Shown: positions 49,250 through 59,524 of the stretch, piece after piece | Numbering within the stretch: position 1 is the stretch's first letter | Layout of the letters: each line of letters opens with the position of its first letter | Assembly: GCF_014161445.1 (NCBI RefSeq) | Contig: NZ_JABBXA010000030.1 | Span: 21,334-85,333 of the forward strand | DNA: 64,000 bases | Reading direction: 5' to 3' | DNA from: Microbispora sp. H13382 | GTDB taxonomy: Bacteria > Actinomycetota > Actinomycetes > Streptosporangiales > Streptosporangiaceae | Translations under genes and position numbers: made by a program | The notes under the pieces: model-generated | Told to the model about the DNA's origin: nothing | The model's input: the letters and a program-made list of their open reading frames with translations, nothing else | Database searches by the model: none

Positions 49250-52200
49250 ATGTCTCTTTCCGGACTGCTCGACCTCGTTTCCGCCGAACCCAGGCTGGCC
49301 GCCGCGCTCGACGCGGCCGGGCAGTCCGCCGATCCCGGTGCCGAGCTGGTGGCGCCGCCCGCGTTGCGGCCGTTCGCCGTGGCCGCGCTGTCCCGCGTAC
49401 GGCCGGTGCTCGCCGTCACGGCGACCGGGCGCGAGGCGGAGGATCTGGCCGCCGCGCTCACCAGCCTGGTCGACGAGAACTCCGTGGCCGTCTTCCCCGC
49501 CTGGGAGACGCTGCCGCACGAGCGGCTGTCGCCGCGCAGCGACACGGTCGGCCAGCGGCTGGCCGTGCTGCGGCGGCTGGCGCACCCGATCGAGGGCGAC
49601 CAGACCGCGGGTCCGCTGCGGATCGTGGTGGCCCCGGTCCGCTCGCTGCTGCAGCCGATCGTGGCCGGTCTCGGCGACCTGGCGCCCGTACGGCTGCGCG
49701 CCGGCGACGAGGCCGACCTGGACGACATCGTGGCCCGGCTGGTCGAGAACGGTTACCACCGGGTGGACATGGTGGAGAAGCGCGGCGAGGTGGCCGTGCG
49801 CGGCGGCCTGCTCGACGTGTTCCCGCCCACCGAGGAGCATCCGCTGCGGCTGGAGTTCTGGGGCGACACGATCGAGGAGATCCGCTGGTTCAAGGTGGCC
49901 GACCAGCGCTCGCTGGAGGTCGCCCAGGACGGCCTGTTCGCCGCGCCCTGCCGGGAGCTGCTGCTCACCGACGACGTACGGCGGCGCGCCCGCGAGCTGG
50001 GGGAGGAGCACCCGGCGCTGAAGGACGTGCTCGACCAGCTCGCCGAGGGAGTCCCGGTGGAGGGCATGGAGGCGTTCGCGCCCGTGCTCGCCGGGGCCAT
50101 GGACCTGCTGCTCGATCACCTGCCGGTGCGGTCGGCCGTGTTCGTCTGCGACCCCGAGCGCATCCGCGGCCGGGCCGTCGAGCTGGTGCGTACGAGCCAG
50201 GAGTTCATGGAGGCGTCGTGGATCGCCGCGGCGGCGGGGGGCGAGGCGCCGATCGACCTGGAGGCGGCGGCCTTCCGCACGCTGGAGGAGGTGCGCGACC
50301 ACGCCCGCGAGCTGGGCCAGCCGTGGTGGAGCATCGCGCCGTTCGGCGAGGGCGCGGAGCTGGACGCGCAGGACGTCGAGGCCTACCGGGGCGACACCCA
50401 GCGGGCGCTCGCCGACATCAAGGGCTGGCTGGGCGCGGGCAAGGCCGTCGTGCTGCTGAGCGAGGGGCACGGCCCGGCCGAGCGCATGGTCGAGCTGCTC
50501 AAGGGCGTGGACGTGGCGGCGCGGCTGGTGCCGTATCTCGACGGCCCGCCGCCGAAGGACGTCGTGCAGGTCACGACGGGCCGCATCGACCATGGCTTCG
50601 TCACGCCGGACGTCGCCGTGCTGACCCATCTCGACCTGGTGGGGCAGAAGGCGTCCACCAAGGACATGCGCCGTCTGCCGTCGCGCCGCCGCAACATGGT
50701 CGACCCGCTCCAGCTCAAGGTCGGCGACCACGTCGTGCACGAGCAGCACGGCGTGGGCCGCTACATCGAGATGGTCCAGCGCACGATCCAGGGCGCGACC
50801 CGCGAATACCTGGTGATCGAGTACGCCAAGGGCGACCGGCTCTACGTGCCGACCGACCAGCTCGACGAGGTCACGCGGTACGTCGGCGGCGAGGCGCCCA
50901 CGCTCAACCGGATGGGCGGGGCCGACTGGGCCAAGGCCAAGACCAGGGCGAAGAAGGCCGTCAGGGAGATCGCGGGCGAGCTGATCCGGCTCTACTCGGC
51001 CCGGATGGCCTCCCCCGGCCACCCGTTCGCCCCCGACAGCCCCTGGCAGCGGGAGATGGAGGACGCCTTCCCGTACGCCGAGACGGGCGACCAGCTCGAA
51101 GCGATCGACGAGGTCAAGCGCGACATGGAGCGGCCCGTCCCGATGGACCGCCTGATCTGCGGCGACGTCGGGTACGGCAAGACCGAGATCGCGGTGCGGG
51201 CGGCGTTCAAGGCGGTGCAGGACGGCAAGCAGGTCGCCGTGCTCGTGCCGACGACCCTGCTGGTGCAGCAGCATCTGTCGACGTTCGGTGAGCGCTTCGC
51301 CAGTTTCCCCGTCACCGTCAAGCCGGTCTCCCGCTTCCAGACCGACTCCGAGGTGCGGGAGACCCTCGACAGCCTGCGTGCGGGCGCGGTCGACGTGGTG
51401 ATCGGGACGCACCGGCTGCTGTCGCCCGAGGTGAAGTTCAAGGACCTGGGTCTGATCATCGTGGACGAGGAGCAGCGGTTCGGCGTCGAGCACAAAGAGG
51501 CGATGAAGCACATGCGCACGCAGGTCGACGTGCTCGCCATGTCGGCCACGCCGATCCCGAGGACGCTGGAGATGGGTCTGACCGGCATCCGCGAGATGTC
51601 GACCATCCTCACCCCGCCGGAGGAGCGGCACCCGATCCTCACCTTCGTCGGGCCGTACGACGACAAGCAGATCGCGGCGGCGGTCCGGCGCGAGCTGATG
51701 CGCGACGGCCAGGTGTTCTTCGTCCACAACCGGGTCCGCACGATCGACAAGGTGGCCGCGCGGCTGCGCGAGCTGGTGCCGGAGGCGCGGATCGCGGTCG
51801 CCCACGGGCAGATGAACGAGAGCCAGCTCGAGAAGATCATGGTGGATTTCTGGGAGCGCAACTTCGACGTGCTGGTCTCCACCACGATCGTCGAGTCCGG
51901 CCTCGACGTGCCCAACGCCAACACGCTGATCGTGGACCGGGCCGACAACTACGGCCTGTCGCAGCTCCACCAGCTGCGCGGCCGGGTCGGCCGGGGCCGC
52001 GAGCGCGGCTACGCCTACTTCCTCTACCCGCCCGAGTCGCCGCTGACCGAGACCGCGCACGAGCGGCTCGCCACCATCGCCCAGCACACCGAGATGGGCG
52101 CCGGCATGTACGTCGCGATGAAGGACCTGGAGATCCGCGGCGCCGGCAACATCCTGGGGGCCGAGCAGTCCGGACACATCGCCGGCGTCGGCTTCGACCT

Positions 52201-52747
52201 GTATGTCCGGATGATGGCCGAGGCCGTGCAGGAGCAGAAGTCCAAGCTCGCGGGCGAGAGCAAGGTGGAGGAGCGGCCCGAGGTCAAGGTCGAGCTGCCG
52301 ATCAACGCCCACGTGCCGCACGACTACGTCACCTCCGAGCGCCTGCGGCTCGAGGCGTACAAGCGGATCGCGGCGATCGGCTCGGAGGACGACATCACGG
52401 CCGTCCGCGACGAGCTCACCGACCGGTACGGCAGGCCGCCCCAGGAGGTGGACAACCTGCTGGAGGTGGCGCGCTTCCGTATCAAGGCGCGGCGGGCCGG
52501 GCTGACGGACGTGACGCTGCAGGGCCAGCAGATCAGGTTCGCGCCCGTGGAGCTGAAGGACTCCCAGCAGGTGCGGCTGCAGCGGCTCTATCCCCGCTCG
52601 CTCTGGAAGCAGGCGACGAGCATCCTGCTCGTCCCGGTGCCCAAGACGAAACCGATCGGCGGTCAGCCGCTTCGCGACCTCGACCTGCTGAAATGGTGCG
52701 GGGACCTGGTCGAGGCCCTGTTCCTGGAGCCGATGCGGGTACAGTGA
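49250..52747 (+). CDS. mfd: Transcription-repair coupling factor
   Basis: A 1165-residue ATP-dependent translocase that removes stalled RNA polymerase and recruits UvrA. The UvrB-homology module (about 1-450) is followed by the polymerase-interacting domain (around 470-560: DHVVHEQHGVGRYIEM) and the RecG-like motor with Walker A GDVGYGKTEIA, DEEQRFGVEHKE, SATPIPRTL and QLRGRVGRGRERGYAYF; the TRCF C-terminal domain is present. ATG 49250 follows AAGG by five bases; a TTG 12 bases earlier is less likely. Heads the conserved mfd-ppx block. Confidence 0.97.
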   Translation: MSLSGLLDLVSAEPRLAAALDAAGQSADPGAELVAPPALRPFAVAALSRVRPVLAVTATGREAEDLAAALTSLVDENSVAVFPAWETLPHERLSPRSDTVGQRLAVLRRLAHPIEGDQTAGPLRIVVAPVRSLLQPIVAGLGDLAPVRLRAGDEADLDDIVARLVENGYHRVDMVEKRGEVAVRGGLLDVFPPTEEHPLRLEFWGDTIEEIRWFKVADQRSLEVAQDGLFAAPCRELLLTDDVRRRARELGEEHPALKDVLDQLAEGVPVEGMEAFAPVLAGAMDLLLDHLPVRSAVFVCDPERIRGRAVELVRTSQEFMEASWIAAAAGGEAPIDLEAAAFRTLEEVRDHARELGQPWWSIAPFGEGAELDAQDVEAYRGDTQRALADIKGWLGAGKAVVLLSEGHGPAERMVELLKGVDVAARLVPYLDGPPPKDVVQVTTGRIDHGFVTPDVAVLTHLDLVGQKASTKDMRRLPSRRRNMVDPLQLKVGDHVVHEQHGVGRYIEMVQRTIQGATREYLVIEYAKGDRLYVPTDQLDEVTRYVGGEAPTLNRMGGADWAKAKTRAKKAVREIAGELIRLYSARMASPGHPFAPDSPWQREMEDAFPYAETGDQLEAIDEVKRDMERPVPMDRLICGDVGYGKTEIAVRAAFKAVQDGKQVAVLVPTTLLVQQHLSTFGERFASFPVTVKPVSRFQTDSEVRETLDSLRAGAVDVVIGTHRLLSPEVKFKDLGLIIVDEEQRFGVEHKEAMKHMRTQVDVLAMSATPIPRTLEMGLTGIREMSTILTPPEERHPILTFVGPYDDKQIAAAVRRELMRDGQVFFVHNRVRTIDKVAARLRELVPEARIAVAHGQMNESQLEKIMVDFWERNFDVLVSTTIVESGLDVPNANTLIVDRADNYGLSQLHQLRGRVGRGRERGYAYFLYPPESPLTETAHERLATIAQHTEMGAGMYVAMKDLEIRGAGNILGAEQSGHIAGVGFDLYVRMMAEAVQEQKSKLAGESKVEERPEVKVELPINAHVPHDYVTSERLRLEAYKRIAAIGSEDDITAVRDELTDRYGRPPQEVDNLLEVARFRIKARRAGLTDVTLQGQQIRFAPVELKDSQQVRLQRLYPRSLWKQATSILLVPVPKTKPIGGQPLRDLDLLKWCGDLVEALFLEPMRVQ

Positions 52748-52799
52748 CCCGCGAAATTGTCAACATATGCGTGGCCGGTGTCGTTCGGGAGGATCGTCC

Positions 52800-53489
52800 G
52801 TGAAGTCGTATCGAGTGCGCGTCGCCGTGGCGCTGGCGGCGGCCGGTATCGCCGTGACCGCGTGCGGCGGTCCCGTGCAGGCGGGTTCCGCGGCAATCGT
52901 GGGCAATGAGCGCATCACCTCCAGTCAGCTGAACGACGAGGTCCGCGAGCTGCGCGCCGACCTGGCCGCGAACAAGATCCCCGAAAATCAGCTCCAGCTG
53001 TCCTTCTCGCTGCCGCAGACGGTCCTGCTCAACATGACCACGAGCAGGCAGTTCCAGGAGCTCGGCCGGCGTAAGGGCGTCACGGTCACCGACCGTGAGG
53101 TGGACGACGTCGCCGTCGCCCAGGGCGGCTGGGACCAGTTCAACAAGGTGCTGCTGGCCAACGGCATCCCGCTGGACGAGAGCCGCGAGTTCATCCGCGC
53201 CGTCATCGTCCGCAACAAGCTGGCGCAGCAGTCCGGAGCCGGTCAGGACCAGGCGAGCCAGCAGGCCGCCCTCCAGAAGATCGTCGAGGAGGCCGACTCG
53301 ACCGTGCCGGTGAAGTACAGCCCGCGCTACGGCAAGTTCGACCCCCAGCAGGGCTTCGTCGCCGACGACCGCTTCGGCGGAGCCGCCGGCGCGCCCGGTG
53401 CGGGCGCGGCAGGCGCAGGCGAGGCAGGCGCGGAAGGTGCGGGCGCGGCGGGCGCGGAAGGTGCGGAAGGCGCCCCCCAAGCCGGCTGA
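52800..53489 (+). CDS. SurA N-terminal domain lipoprotein
   Basis: A 229-residue exported lipoprotein: signal peptide with lipobox VTAC (Cys22), then a helical SurA/trigger-factor-like domain (AAIVGNERITSSQLNDEV, LDESREFIRAVIVRNKL) and a C-terminal tail of Ala/Gly/Glu repeats (about 35 residues, likely disordered). No parvulin isomerase domain follows. GGAGG lies seven bases before the GTG. The mfd-SurA-mazG order is usual in actinomycetes; the protein is probably a secreted chaperone. Confidence 0.88.
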   Translation: MKSYRVRVAVALAAAGIAVTACGGPVQAGSAAIVGNERITSSQLNDEVRELRADLAANKIPENQLQLSFSLPQTVLLNMTTSRQFQELGRRKGVTVTDREVDDVAVAQGGWDQFNKVLLANGIPLDESREFIRAVIVRNKLAQQSGAGQDQASQQAALQKIVEEADSTVPVKYSPRYGKFDPQQGFVADDRFGGAAGAPGAGAAGAGEAGAEGAGAAGAEGAEGAPQAG

Positions 53490-53537
53490 CCCCCACGGCG
53501 GCAGTGATACGCCATGAGCGGTGACTAGGGTGGGGAC

Positions 53538-54527
53538 ATGGCGTTGATCGTGGTGACCACCTCGCCCAGGGTCGCTCCGGGGCTGCTCGCGCCCGCGGCG
53601 TGGAAGGCCCTCACCGGGGGACGGGTGCTCACCGGCACCCCCGACCACCCTTGTCTGCCCTTCCTCGACGAGGCCGGCGTCCGGGTCGAGGTGGTGACCC
53701 CGGACCCCGGCGCGATCGCCCGCGAGAGCCGTACGGAGACGGTCGTGTGGCTGGCCGCGCAGGACGGCGACGAGGACTTCATGCGCGCGGTCGGCCACGC
53801 CGCGATCGCCCTGGACGAGCCGCCGGAGATCGAGGTCGTGCCCGGTTCCTACGACCTGCCCGGGGCCCGGCTGCTCGATCTCGTCCAGGTCATGGACCGC
53901 CTGCGCCGCGAATGCCCGTGGGACCGCAAGCAGACCCATGAGTCGCTCGTGCCCTACCTGGTCGAAGAGGCCTACGAGGTGCTGGAGACCATCCACGAGG
54001 GCGACTACGGCCCGCCGCTGCGCGAGGAGCTCGGCGACCTGCTGCTCCAGGTGGTGTTCCACGCTCGTCTCGCCCAAGAGCGGATGGGGACGGACGGGGA
54101 CGGCTTCGACATCGACGACGTCGCGGCCGGGATCGTGGAGAAGCTGGTCCGCCGTCATCCCCACGTGTTCGCGGACGTCGAGGTCTCCGGCGCCGGTGAG
54201 GTCAGCGACAACTGGGAGACGATCAAGGCGGCGGAGCGGGCCGCCAAGGGGGAGACCGGCTCGGTGCTCAGCGGTGTTCCCATGGGCCAGCCCGCGATCT
54301 CCCTGGCCGCCCAGCTCCTGCGCCGGGCCGGCCGCGCCGGCGCGCCCGGCGTGCTCGCCGAGGACCTCCCCACGCCCGCCGGCGCCCGCCTGTTCGCGCT
54401 CGTACGGGAGACCCAGGACGCGGGGCTCGACCCCGAGGCCGAGCTGAGGGCGGCGGCCAGGGAGTACCGGCGGCGCGTGGAGGAGTGGGAGGACGATCAC
54501 CGGGTGACGCCGCCGGACACGCCGTGA
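53538..54527 (+). CDS. mazG: Nucleoside triphosphate pyrophosphohydrolase MazG
   Basis: A 329-residue protein with the MazG domain at about 115-235: LRRECPWDRKQTHESLVPYL, EEAYEVLE and REELGDLLLQVVFHARL supply the Mg-binding acidic residues. It hydrolyses NTPs or ppGpp-like/damaged nucleotides. The N-terminal ~110 residues are the extra domain found in actinomycete MazG. ATG with a moderate GGTGGGG site. Confidence 0.94.
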   Translation: MALIVVTTSPRVAPGLLAPAAWKALTGGRVLTGTPDHPCLPFLDEAGVRVEVVTPDPGAIARESRTETVVWLAAQDGDEDFMRAVGHAAIALDEPPEIEVVPGSYDLPGARLLDLVQVMDRLRRECPWDRKQTHESLVPYLVEEAYEVLETIHEGDYGPPLREELGDLLLQVVFHARLAQERMGTDGDGFDIDDVAAGIVEKLVRRHPHVFADVEVSGAGEVSDNWETIKAAERAAKGETGSVLSGVPMGQPAISLAAQLLRRAGRAGAPGVLAEDLPTPAGARLFALVRETQDAGLDPEAELRAAAREYRRRVEEWEDDHRVTPPDTP

Positions 54528-54609
54528 ACGGGCGGCCCTCCGCCGTACCGAGTAGTAGGGACCGATAGGCTCGGATGGCAAACCGCCCGCCATTCTGCTA
54601 GGAGCGTTC

Positions 54610-55890
<1,281 letters not shown>

Positions 55891-56039
55891 CGGCGGCACA
55901 CGCGGGTAGCCCGGCTGGACACGCCCCGCACACGCGGTGTGGCGAGTGCCCACGCGATTTGGGGCGTGGACGGCCGGGACGGGCGGTTAGTGTGGCCGTC
56001 GATCGGGCCATGCGCTGACCGGCCGGGAGGGGTGGTTTC

Positions 56040-56492
56040 GTGGCGGCGAAGCGGCCGCAGCTCACCGGGCGCGCGGCGATCCTCGCGGTCGTCGTGTGCG
56101 CCATCGCCATGAGCCTGGCCTACCCCGTGCGGGAGTACGTCGCCCAGCGCCGGCAGATCGCCCAGCTGGAGCAGCAGGAGGCGAACGCGCTGCGCAAGCT
56201 CCAGAACCTGGAGGAGCGGCGCCGGCGGCTGGAGGACCCCGAATACATCAAGCGCCTGGCCAAGGAGCGGCTGTTCTACTGCGAGCCGGGCGCGGACTGC
56301 TACCAGGTGCTCGACGAGGAGCAGGCCGGCACCGCCGCCGCCAAGGCCGGGACGAAGCCGCCGGAGCGGCCCGCCTGGTACGTCACGCTCTGGCGGTCGT
56401 TCGAGGCGGCCGACAAGGGGCGGCCCGCCGTACCCCAGCAGGGGCAGCGGAGCCCGGCGCCGACGCCGACTCCGTCCCCGGCGGCGGGATGA
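56040..56492 (+). CDS. Septum formation initiator (FtsB/DivIC-like)
   Basis: A 150-residue bitopic cell-division protein: helix at about 10-28, coiled coil at about 35-65 (RRQIAQLEQQEANALRKLQN), then the family motif DPEYIKRLAKERLFYCEPG. The C-terminal 45 residues are Pro-rich. GGGAGG stands nine bases before the GTG. Position after eno is the usual one for actinomycete DivIC. Confidence 0.93.
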   Translation: MAAKRPQLTGRAAILAVVVCAIAMSLAYPVREYVAQRRQIAQLEQQEANALRKLQNLEERRRRLEDPEYIKRLAKERLFYCEPGADCYQVLDEEQAGTAAAKAGTKPPERPAWYVTLWRSFEAADKGRPAVPQQGQRSPAPTPTPSPAAG

Positions 56493-56530
56493 GGACCGCG
56501 GCGGGCATCGTGACAGGCGAGGAGATCGAC

Positions 56531-57085
56531 GTGGCGGACGACCAGGTGGGCGCGGTGGACCAGGCGGACCTGGAGGCGGCGCGGGCGCAGCTCGGGCGGG
56601 AGCCGCGCGGGGTGCGGGCCGTCGCCCACCGGTGCCCCTGCGGCCTGCCCGACGTGCTGGAGACCGCGCCCCGGCTGCCCGACGGCGCGCCGTTCCCGAC
56701 TTTGTTCTACCTGACCTGTCCCAGGGCGGCCTCGGCGATCGGCACGCTGGAGTCGTCCGGGCTGATGCGGCGGATGCAGGCACGGCTCGCCGAGGACCCC
56801 GAGCTGGCCGAGGCGTACCGGGCGGCCCACGAGGACTACGTCGCCCGCCGCGACCGCGCTGCCGGTGAGGACGGCCTGGAGCCGCTGCCGCGCGACATGC
56901 AGACCGCCGGCGGCATGCCGGACCGGGTCAAGTGCCTGCACGCGCTGGTCGCCCACGAACTGGCCGCGCCGGGGGTCAACCCGTTCGGCCGGGAGGCCCT
57001 GGACGCGCTGCCCGACTGGTGGGCCGACGGCCCCTGCGTCGTCGTGGAGAAGCCGGAAGAGGCGATCGGAGGCCGGGAGGGATGA
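56531..57085 (+). CDS. DUF501 family protein
   Basis: A 184-residue soluble protein with VAHRCPCGLPDVLETAPRL, PFPTLFYLTCPRA and DRVKCLHALVAHELA, the DUF501 pattern with conserved cysteines. Function is unknown; it nearly always sits between divIC and ppx. GTG 56531 has GAGGAG six bases upstream; an ATG at 56489 that overlaps the previous stop is a possible longer start. Confidence 0.88.
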   Translation: MADDQVGAVDQADLEAARAQLGREPRGVRAVAHRCPCGLPDVLETAPRLPDGAPFPTLFYLTCPRAASAIGTLESSGLMRRMQARLAEDPELAEAYRAAHEDYVARRDRAAGEDGLEPLPRDMQTAGGMPDRVKCLHALVAHELAAPGVNPFGREALDALPDWWADGPCVVVEKPEEAIGGREG

Positions 57086-57087
57086 GC

Positions 57088-58020
57088 GTGGAAACGAAGC
57101 GGGTCGCGGCCATCGACTGCGGGACCAACTCGGTCCGGCTGCTGATCGCGGACATCTCGGGCGACGACCTCACCGACGTCGAGCGGCGGATGGAGATCGT
57201 CCGGCTCGGCCAGGACGTCGACCGTACGGGACGGCTCGCACCGGAGGCCCTGGAGCGTACCTTCACCGCCATGCGCGGGTACGCCAAGCTGATCAGGGAG
57301 CACTCCCTGGACGGCCCCGTGCCGGTCCGTGTGGTCGCCACGTCGGCGACGCGCGACGCCGCCAACCGGGCCGACTTCGTCTCCGGCGTACGGGACATCT
57401 TCGGGGTGGAGCCGGAGGTGGTGACCGGTGACGAGGAGGCGCGGCTGTCCTTCACCGGCGCCACCCGGGGTCTCGCCGGGTCCGCCGCCGAGACGCCCTT
57501 TCTGGTGGTGGACATCGGGGGCGGATCCACGGAGTTCGTCGTCGGCTCCCGGTCCGTCGAGGGCGCGCTGTCGGTGGACATCGGCTGCGTACGGCTGACC
57601 GAGCGCCACCTGCACGACGATCCGCCGGCCGCCGGGGACGTGGAGGCCGCTGTCGCCGACATCGAGGCGGCCATGGACCGGGTGGAGGAGAGCGTCCCCG
57701 TGCGCACGGCGCGCACGCTGGTCGGCCTGGCCGGATCGGTCACCACGGTCGCCGGGATCGCGCTCGGCCTGCCCGCCTACGACCCGGCGCGCATCCACCA
57801 CTCGCGCATCCCCGCCGAGCGGGTCCACGAGGTGTCCGCGCGGCTGCTGGCCATGACGCACGACGAGCGGGCGGCCATTCCGGTCATGCACCCGGGCCGG
57901 GTGGACGTCATCGGCGCGGGCGCGCTCATCCTCGACCGCATCGTCCGCCGCTACGGCTTCTCCGAGGTCGTGGTGAGCGAGCACGACATCCTCGACGGCA
58001 TCGCCTGGTCCCTCGCCTGA
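57088..58020 (+). CDS. ppx: Exopolyphosphatase/guanosine pentaphosphatase (Ppx/GppA)
   Basis: A 310-residue ASKHA-fold phosphatase acting on polyphosphate or pppGpp. Motifs: AAIDCGTNSVRLLIAD (phosphate 1), ATSATRDAANR, FLVVDIGGGSTEFVVG (phosphate 2) and GLAGSVTTVAGIAL. GTG 57088 is favoured over ATG 57082 since GGGAGG is then seven bases away. It is the short, two-domain actinomycete form. Confidence 0.92.
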   Translation: METKRVAAIDCGTNSVRLLIADISGDDLTDVERRMEIVRLGQDVDRTGRLAPEALERTFTAMRGYAKLIREHSLDGPVPVRVVATSATRDAANRADFVSGVRDIFGVEPEVVTGDEEARLSFTGATRGLAGSAAETPFLVVDIGGGSTEFVVGSRSVEGALSVDIGCVRLTERHLHDDPPAAGDVEAAVADIEAAMDRVEESVPVRTARTLVGLAGSVTTVAGIALGLPAYDPARIHHSRIPAERVHEVSARLLAMTHDERAAIPVMHPGRVDVIGAGALILDRIVRRYGFSEVVVSEHDILDGIAWSLA

Positions 58021-58060
58021 GCCTGAGAAGAAGCCCGCTTCAGGGAGCGACGGCCTCGGC

Positions 58061-58080
58061 ACGCCGGGTCTGACCGGCGT
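58061..58080 (+). terminator. Hairpin after ppx
   Basis: ACGCCGG-GTCTGA-CCGGCGT, a 7-bp stem 40 bases past the ppx stop, without a T run. Likely end of the mfd-ppx block. Confidence 0.5.
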
Positions 58081-58143
58081 CGCCGCCTGGAGCGTGGCTC
58101 AAGATCTTGGCACTATTCTGCATTGCGTAGTACTGTGCGTTGC

Positions 58144-58473
58144 GTGGACGGTAGCCAGCTCCTCAAAGGAGTCCTCGACCTGGCGGTCCTCGCGGTGCTC
58201 GCCGAGCGCGACGGCTACGGATACGACGTCGTGCGCCGGCTGCGTGAGGCCGGGCTGGAGGACGTCGGCGACGCCTCGGTGTACGGGACGCTGCGCCGGC
58301 TCTACAAGGCCGGAGCGCTCACCTCCTACGTGGTCGCCTCCGAAGAGGGGCCGCACCGCAAGTACTACGGCCTGAACGACGTGGGCCGCTCGCTCCTGCA
58401 GACCTCGGCGAAGACGTGGACGTCCTTCGCCGCCACCATGAACGACCTGCTCAAGGAGGTCGACCCAGGATGA
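58144..58473 (+). CDS. PadR family transcriptional regulator
   Basis: A 109-residue winged-helix regulator: LLKGVLDLAVLAVLAERDGYGYDV, DASVYGTLRRLYKAGAL and the wing EEGPHRKYYGLNDVG. GTG 58144 gives a typical N terminus but no ribosome site, so the message may be nearly leaderless. Upstream, AGTACT lies in a run of short repeats (TGCATTGCGTAG, TGTGCGTTGCGTG) that may hold its operator. Coupled by ATGA to the membrane-protein gene it likely serves. Confidence 0.9.
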   Translation: MDGSQLLKGVLDLAVLAVLAERDGYGYDVVRRLREAGLEDVGDASVYGTLRRLYKAGALTSYVVASEEGPHRKYYGLNDVGRSLLQTSAKTWTSFAATMNDLLKEVDPG

Positions 58474-59465
58474 ACCCCCCGATGACGCCCCAGGACTACG
58501 CCGCCGCCGTACGCGAGGCGCTCGCCGATCTCCCCGCCCGCGACAGGGAGACTTTGCTGGAGGACCTGGACGAGCATCTCGCCGAGGTCGCCGCCGAGCC
58601 GGGCATGTCGCTGGAGGAACGCCTCGGCAGCCCCGAGGCGTACGCCGCCGAGCTGCGGGCCGCCTACGGCGGGAGGCCGCAGGGCGGGGGCGACTCCTCG
58701 CTGGGCGGGCGGCTGCGCGAGCGGGTGACCGGAGCCGTCCGCCGCGTTCACACGCGGCTGCTCGTGCTGCCGCCCTACCGCCAGGCGGCCGTCTTCGCCC
58801 CCGAGCTGCGTCCCGCGTGGTGGGTGCTGCGGGGCTACGCGATCGCGCTGGGCGTGCTCGCGCCGATCAGCGCCCCGGGGCTGGTCCCCGGTGACATCCC
58901 CGCCTGGGTGTTCACGCTGGCGGTCGTCTGGGGGTCGGTGTGGCTGGGCCGGCGCGGCCGTACGCGGGAGTCGCGCTGGGGCCGGGTGCTGCTGCTCGGG
59001 GCCAACCTGCTCGCCGCGTACCTCATGATCGTGGTGATGGCGAACGTGCCGAGCACGTCGTCGCGCAGCGTGGCCTTCGACTACGGCCCCCAGCCGGAGA
59101 TGTACGCGCCGGGCATGCGGGTGGAGCGGGTGTCCTCGCTGGGCGGGGACGTCTACAACATCTTCCCGTACGCCGAGGACGGGACGCCGCTGCACAACGT
59201 CCGGCTCTACGACCAGGACGGCAACCCGATCATGGTGGAGCAGGGCTTCGACCAGGAGCTGGTCATCCCCTGCGACGGGGAGCCGCCCATCCGCAACGCC
59301 TACCCGCTGCCGCTGCGGCCGGTCGAGCACCGCGCCGATCCCACCGAACCGGAGGCGACCTGCGTGCCCGCCACGCCGTCGCCCACACTGACGCCCACAC
59401 CGACGCCCACGCCCTCCGGTGAGCCGTCCGGCTCCCCGTCGCCCTCCGCCACGCCGACGCGCTGA
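58470..59465 (+). CDS. HAAS/DUF1700-like membrane protein coupled to PadR
   Basis: A 331-residue protein. The first ~65 residues are the helical HAAS-type module (DYAAAVREALADLPARDRETLL) that often accompanies PadR regulators. Three membrane helices (about 113-190) and an extracytoplasmic domain with a Pro/Thr/Ser-rich tail follow. ATG overlaps the PadR stop. Probably a signalling membrane protein; ligand unknown. Confidence 0.78.
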   Translation: MNPPMTPQDYAAAVREALADLPARDRETLLEDLDEHLAEVAAEPGMSLEERLGSPEAYAAELRAAYGGRPQGGGDSSLGGRLRERVTGAVRRVHTRLLVLPPYRQAAVFAPELRPAWWVLRGYAIALGVLAPISAPGLVPGDIPAWVFTLAVVWGSVWLGRRGRTRESRWGRVLLLGANLLAAYLMIVVMANVPSTSSRSVAFDYGPQPEMYAPGMRVERVSSLGGDVYNIFPYAEDGTPLHNVRLYDQDGNPIMVEQGFDQELVIPCDGEPPIRNAYPLPLRPVEHRADPTEPEATCVPATPSPTLTPTPTPTPSGEPSGSPSPSATPTR

Positions 59466-59486
59466 CGGCGGCAGAGCGTCCGCACT

Positions 59487-59513
59487 CCGGCTCCGTCATG
59501 TGGACGGAGCCGG
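59487..59513. terminator. Bidirectional terminator between DUF1700-like and P450 genes
   Basis: CCGGCTCCGTC-ATGTG-GACGGAGCCGG, an 11-bp perfect stem with a 5-base loop between two convergent genes, 21 and 11 bases from their stops. Confidence 0.75.
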
Positions 59514-59524
59514 TTGGCGCGACG

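Noticed and set aside
48911..52321. Minus-strand open frame of more than 1100 codons opposite mfd
   Set aside because: The composition is Asp/His/Arg/Val-rich and matches no family; mfd on the other strand is certain.
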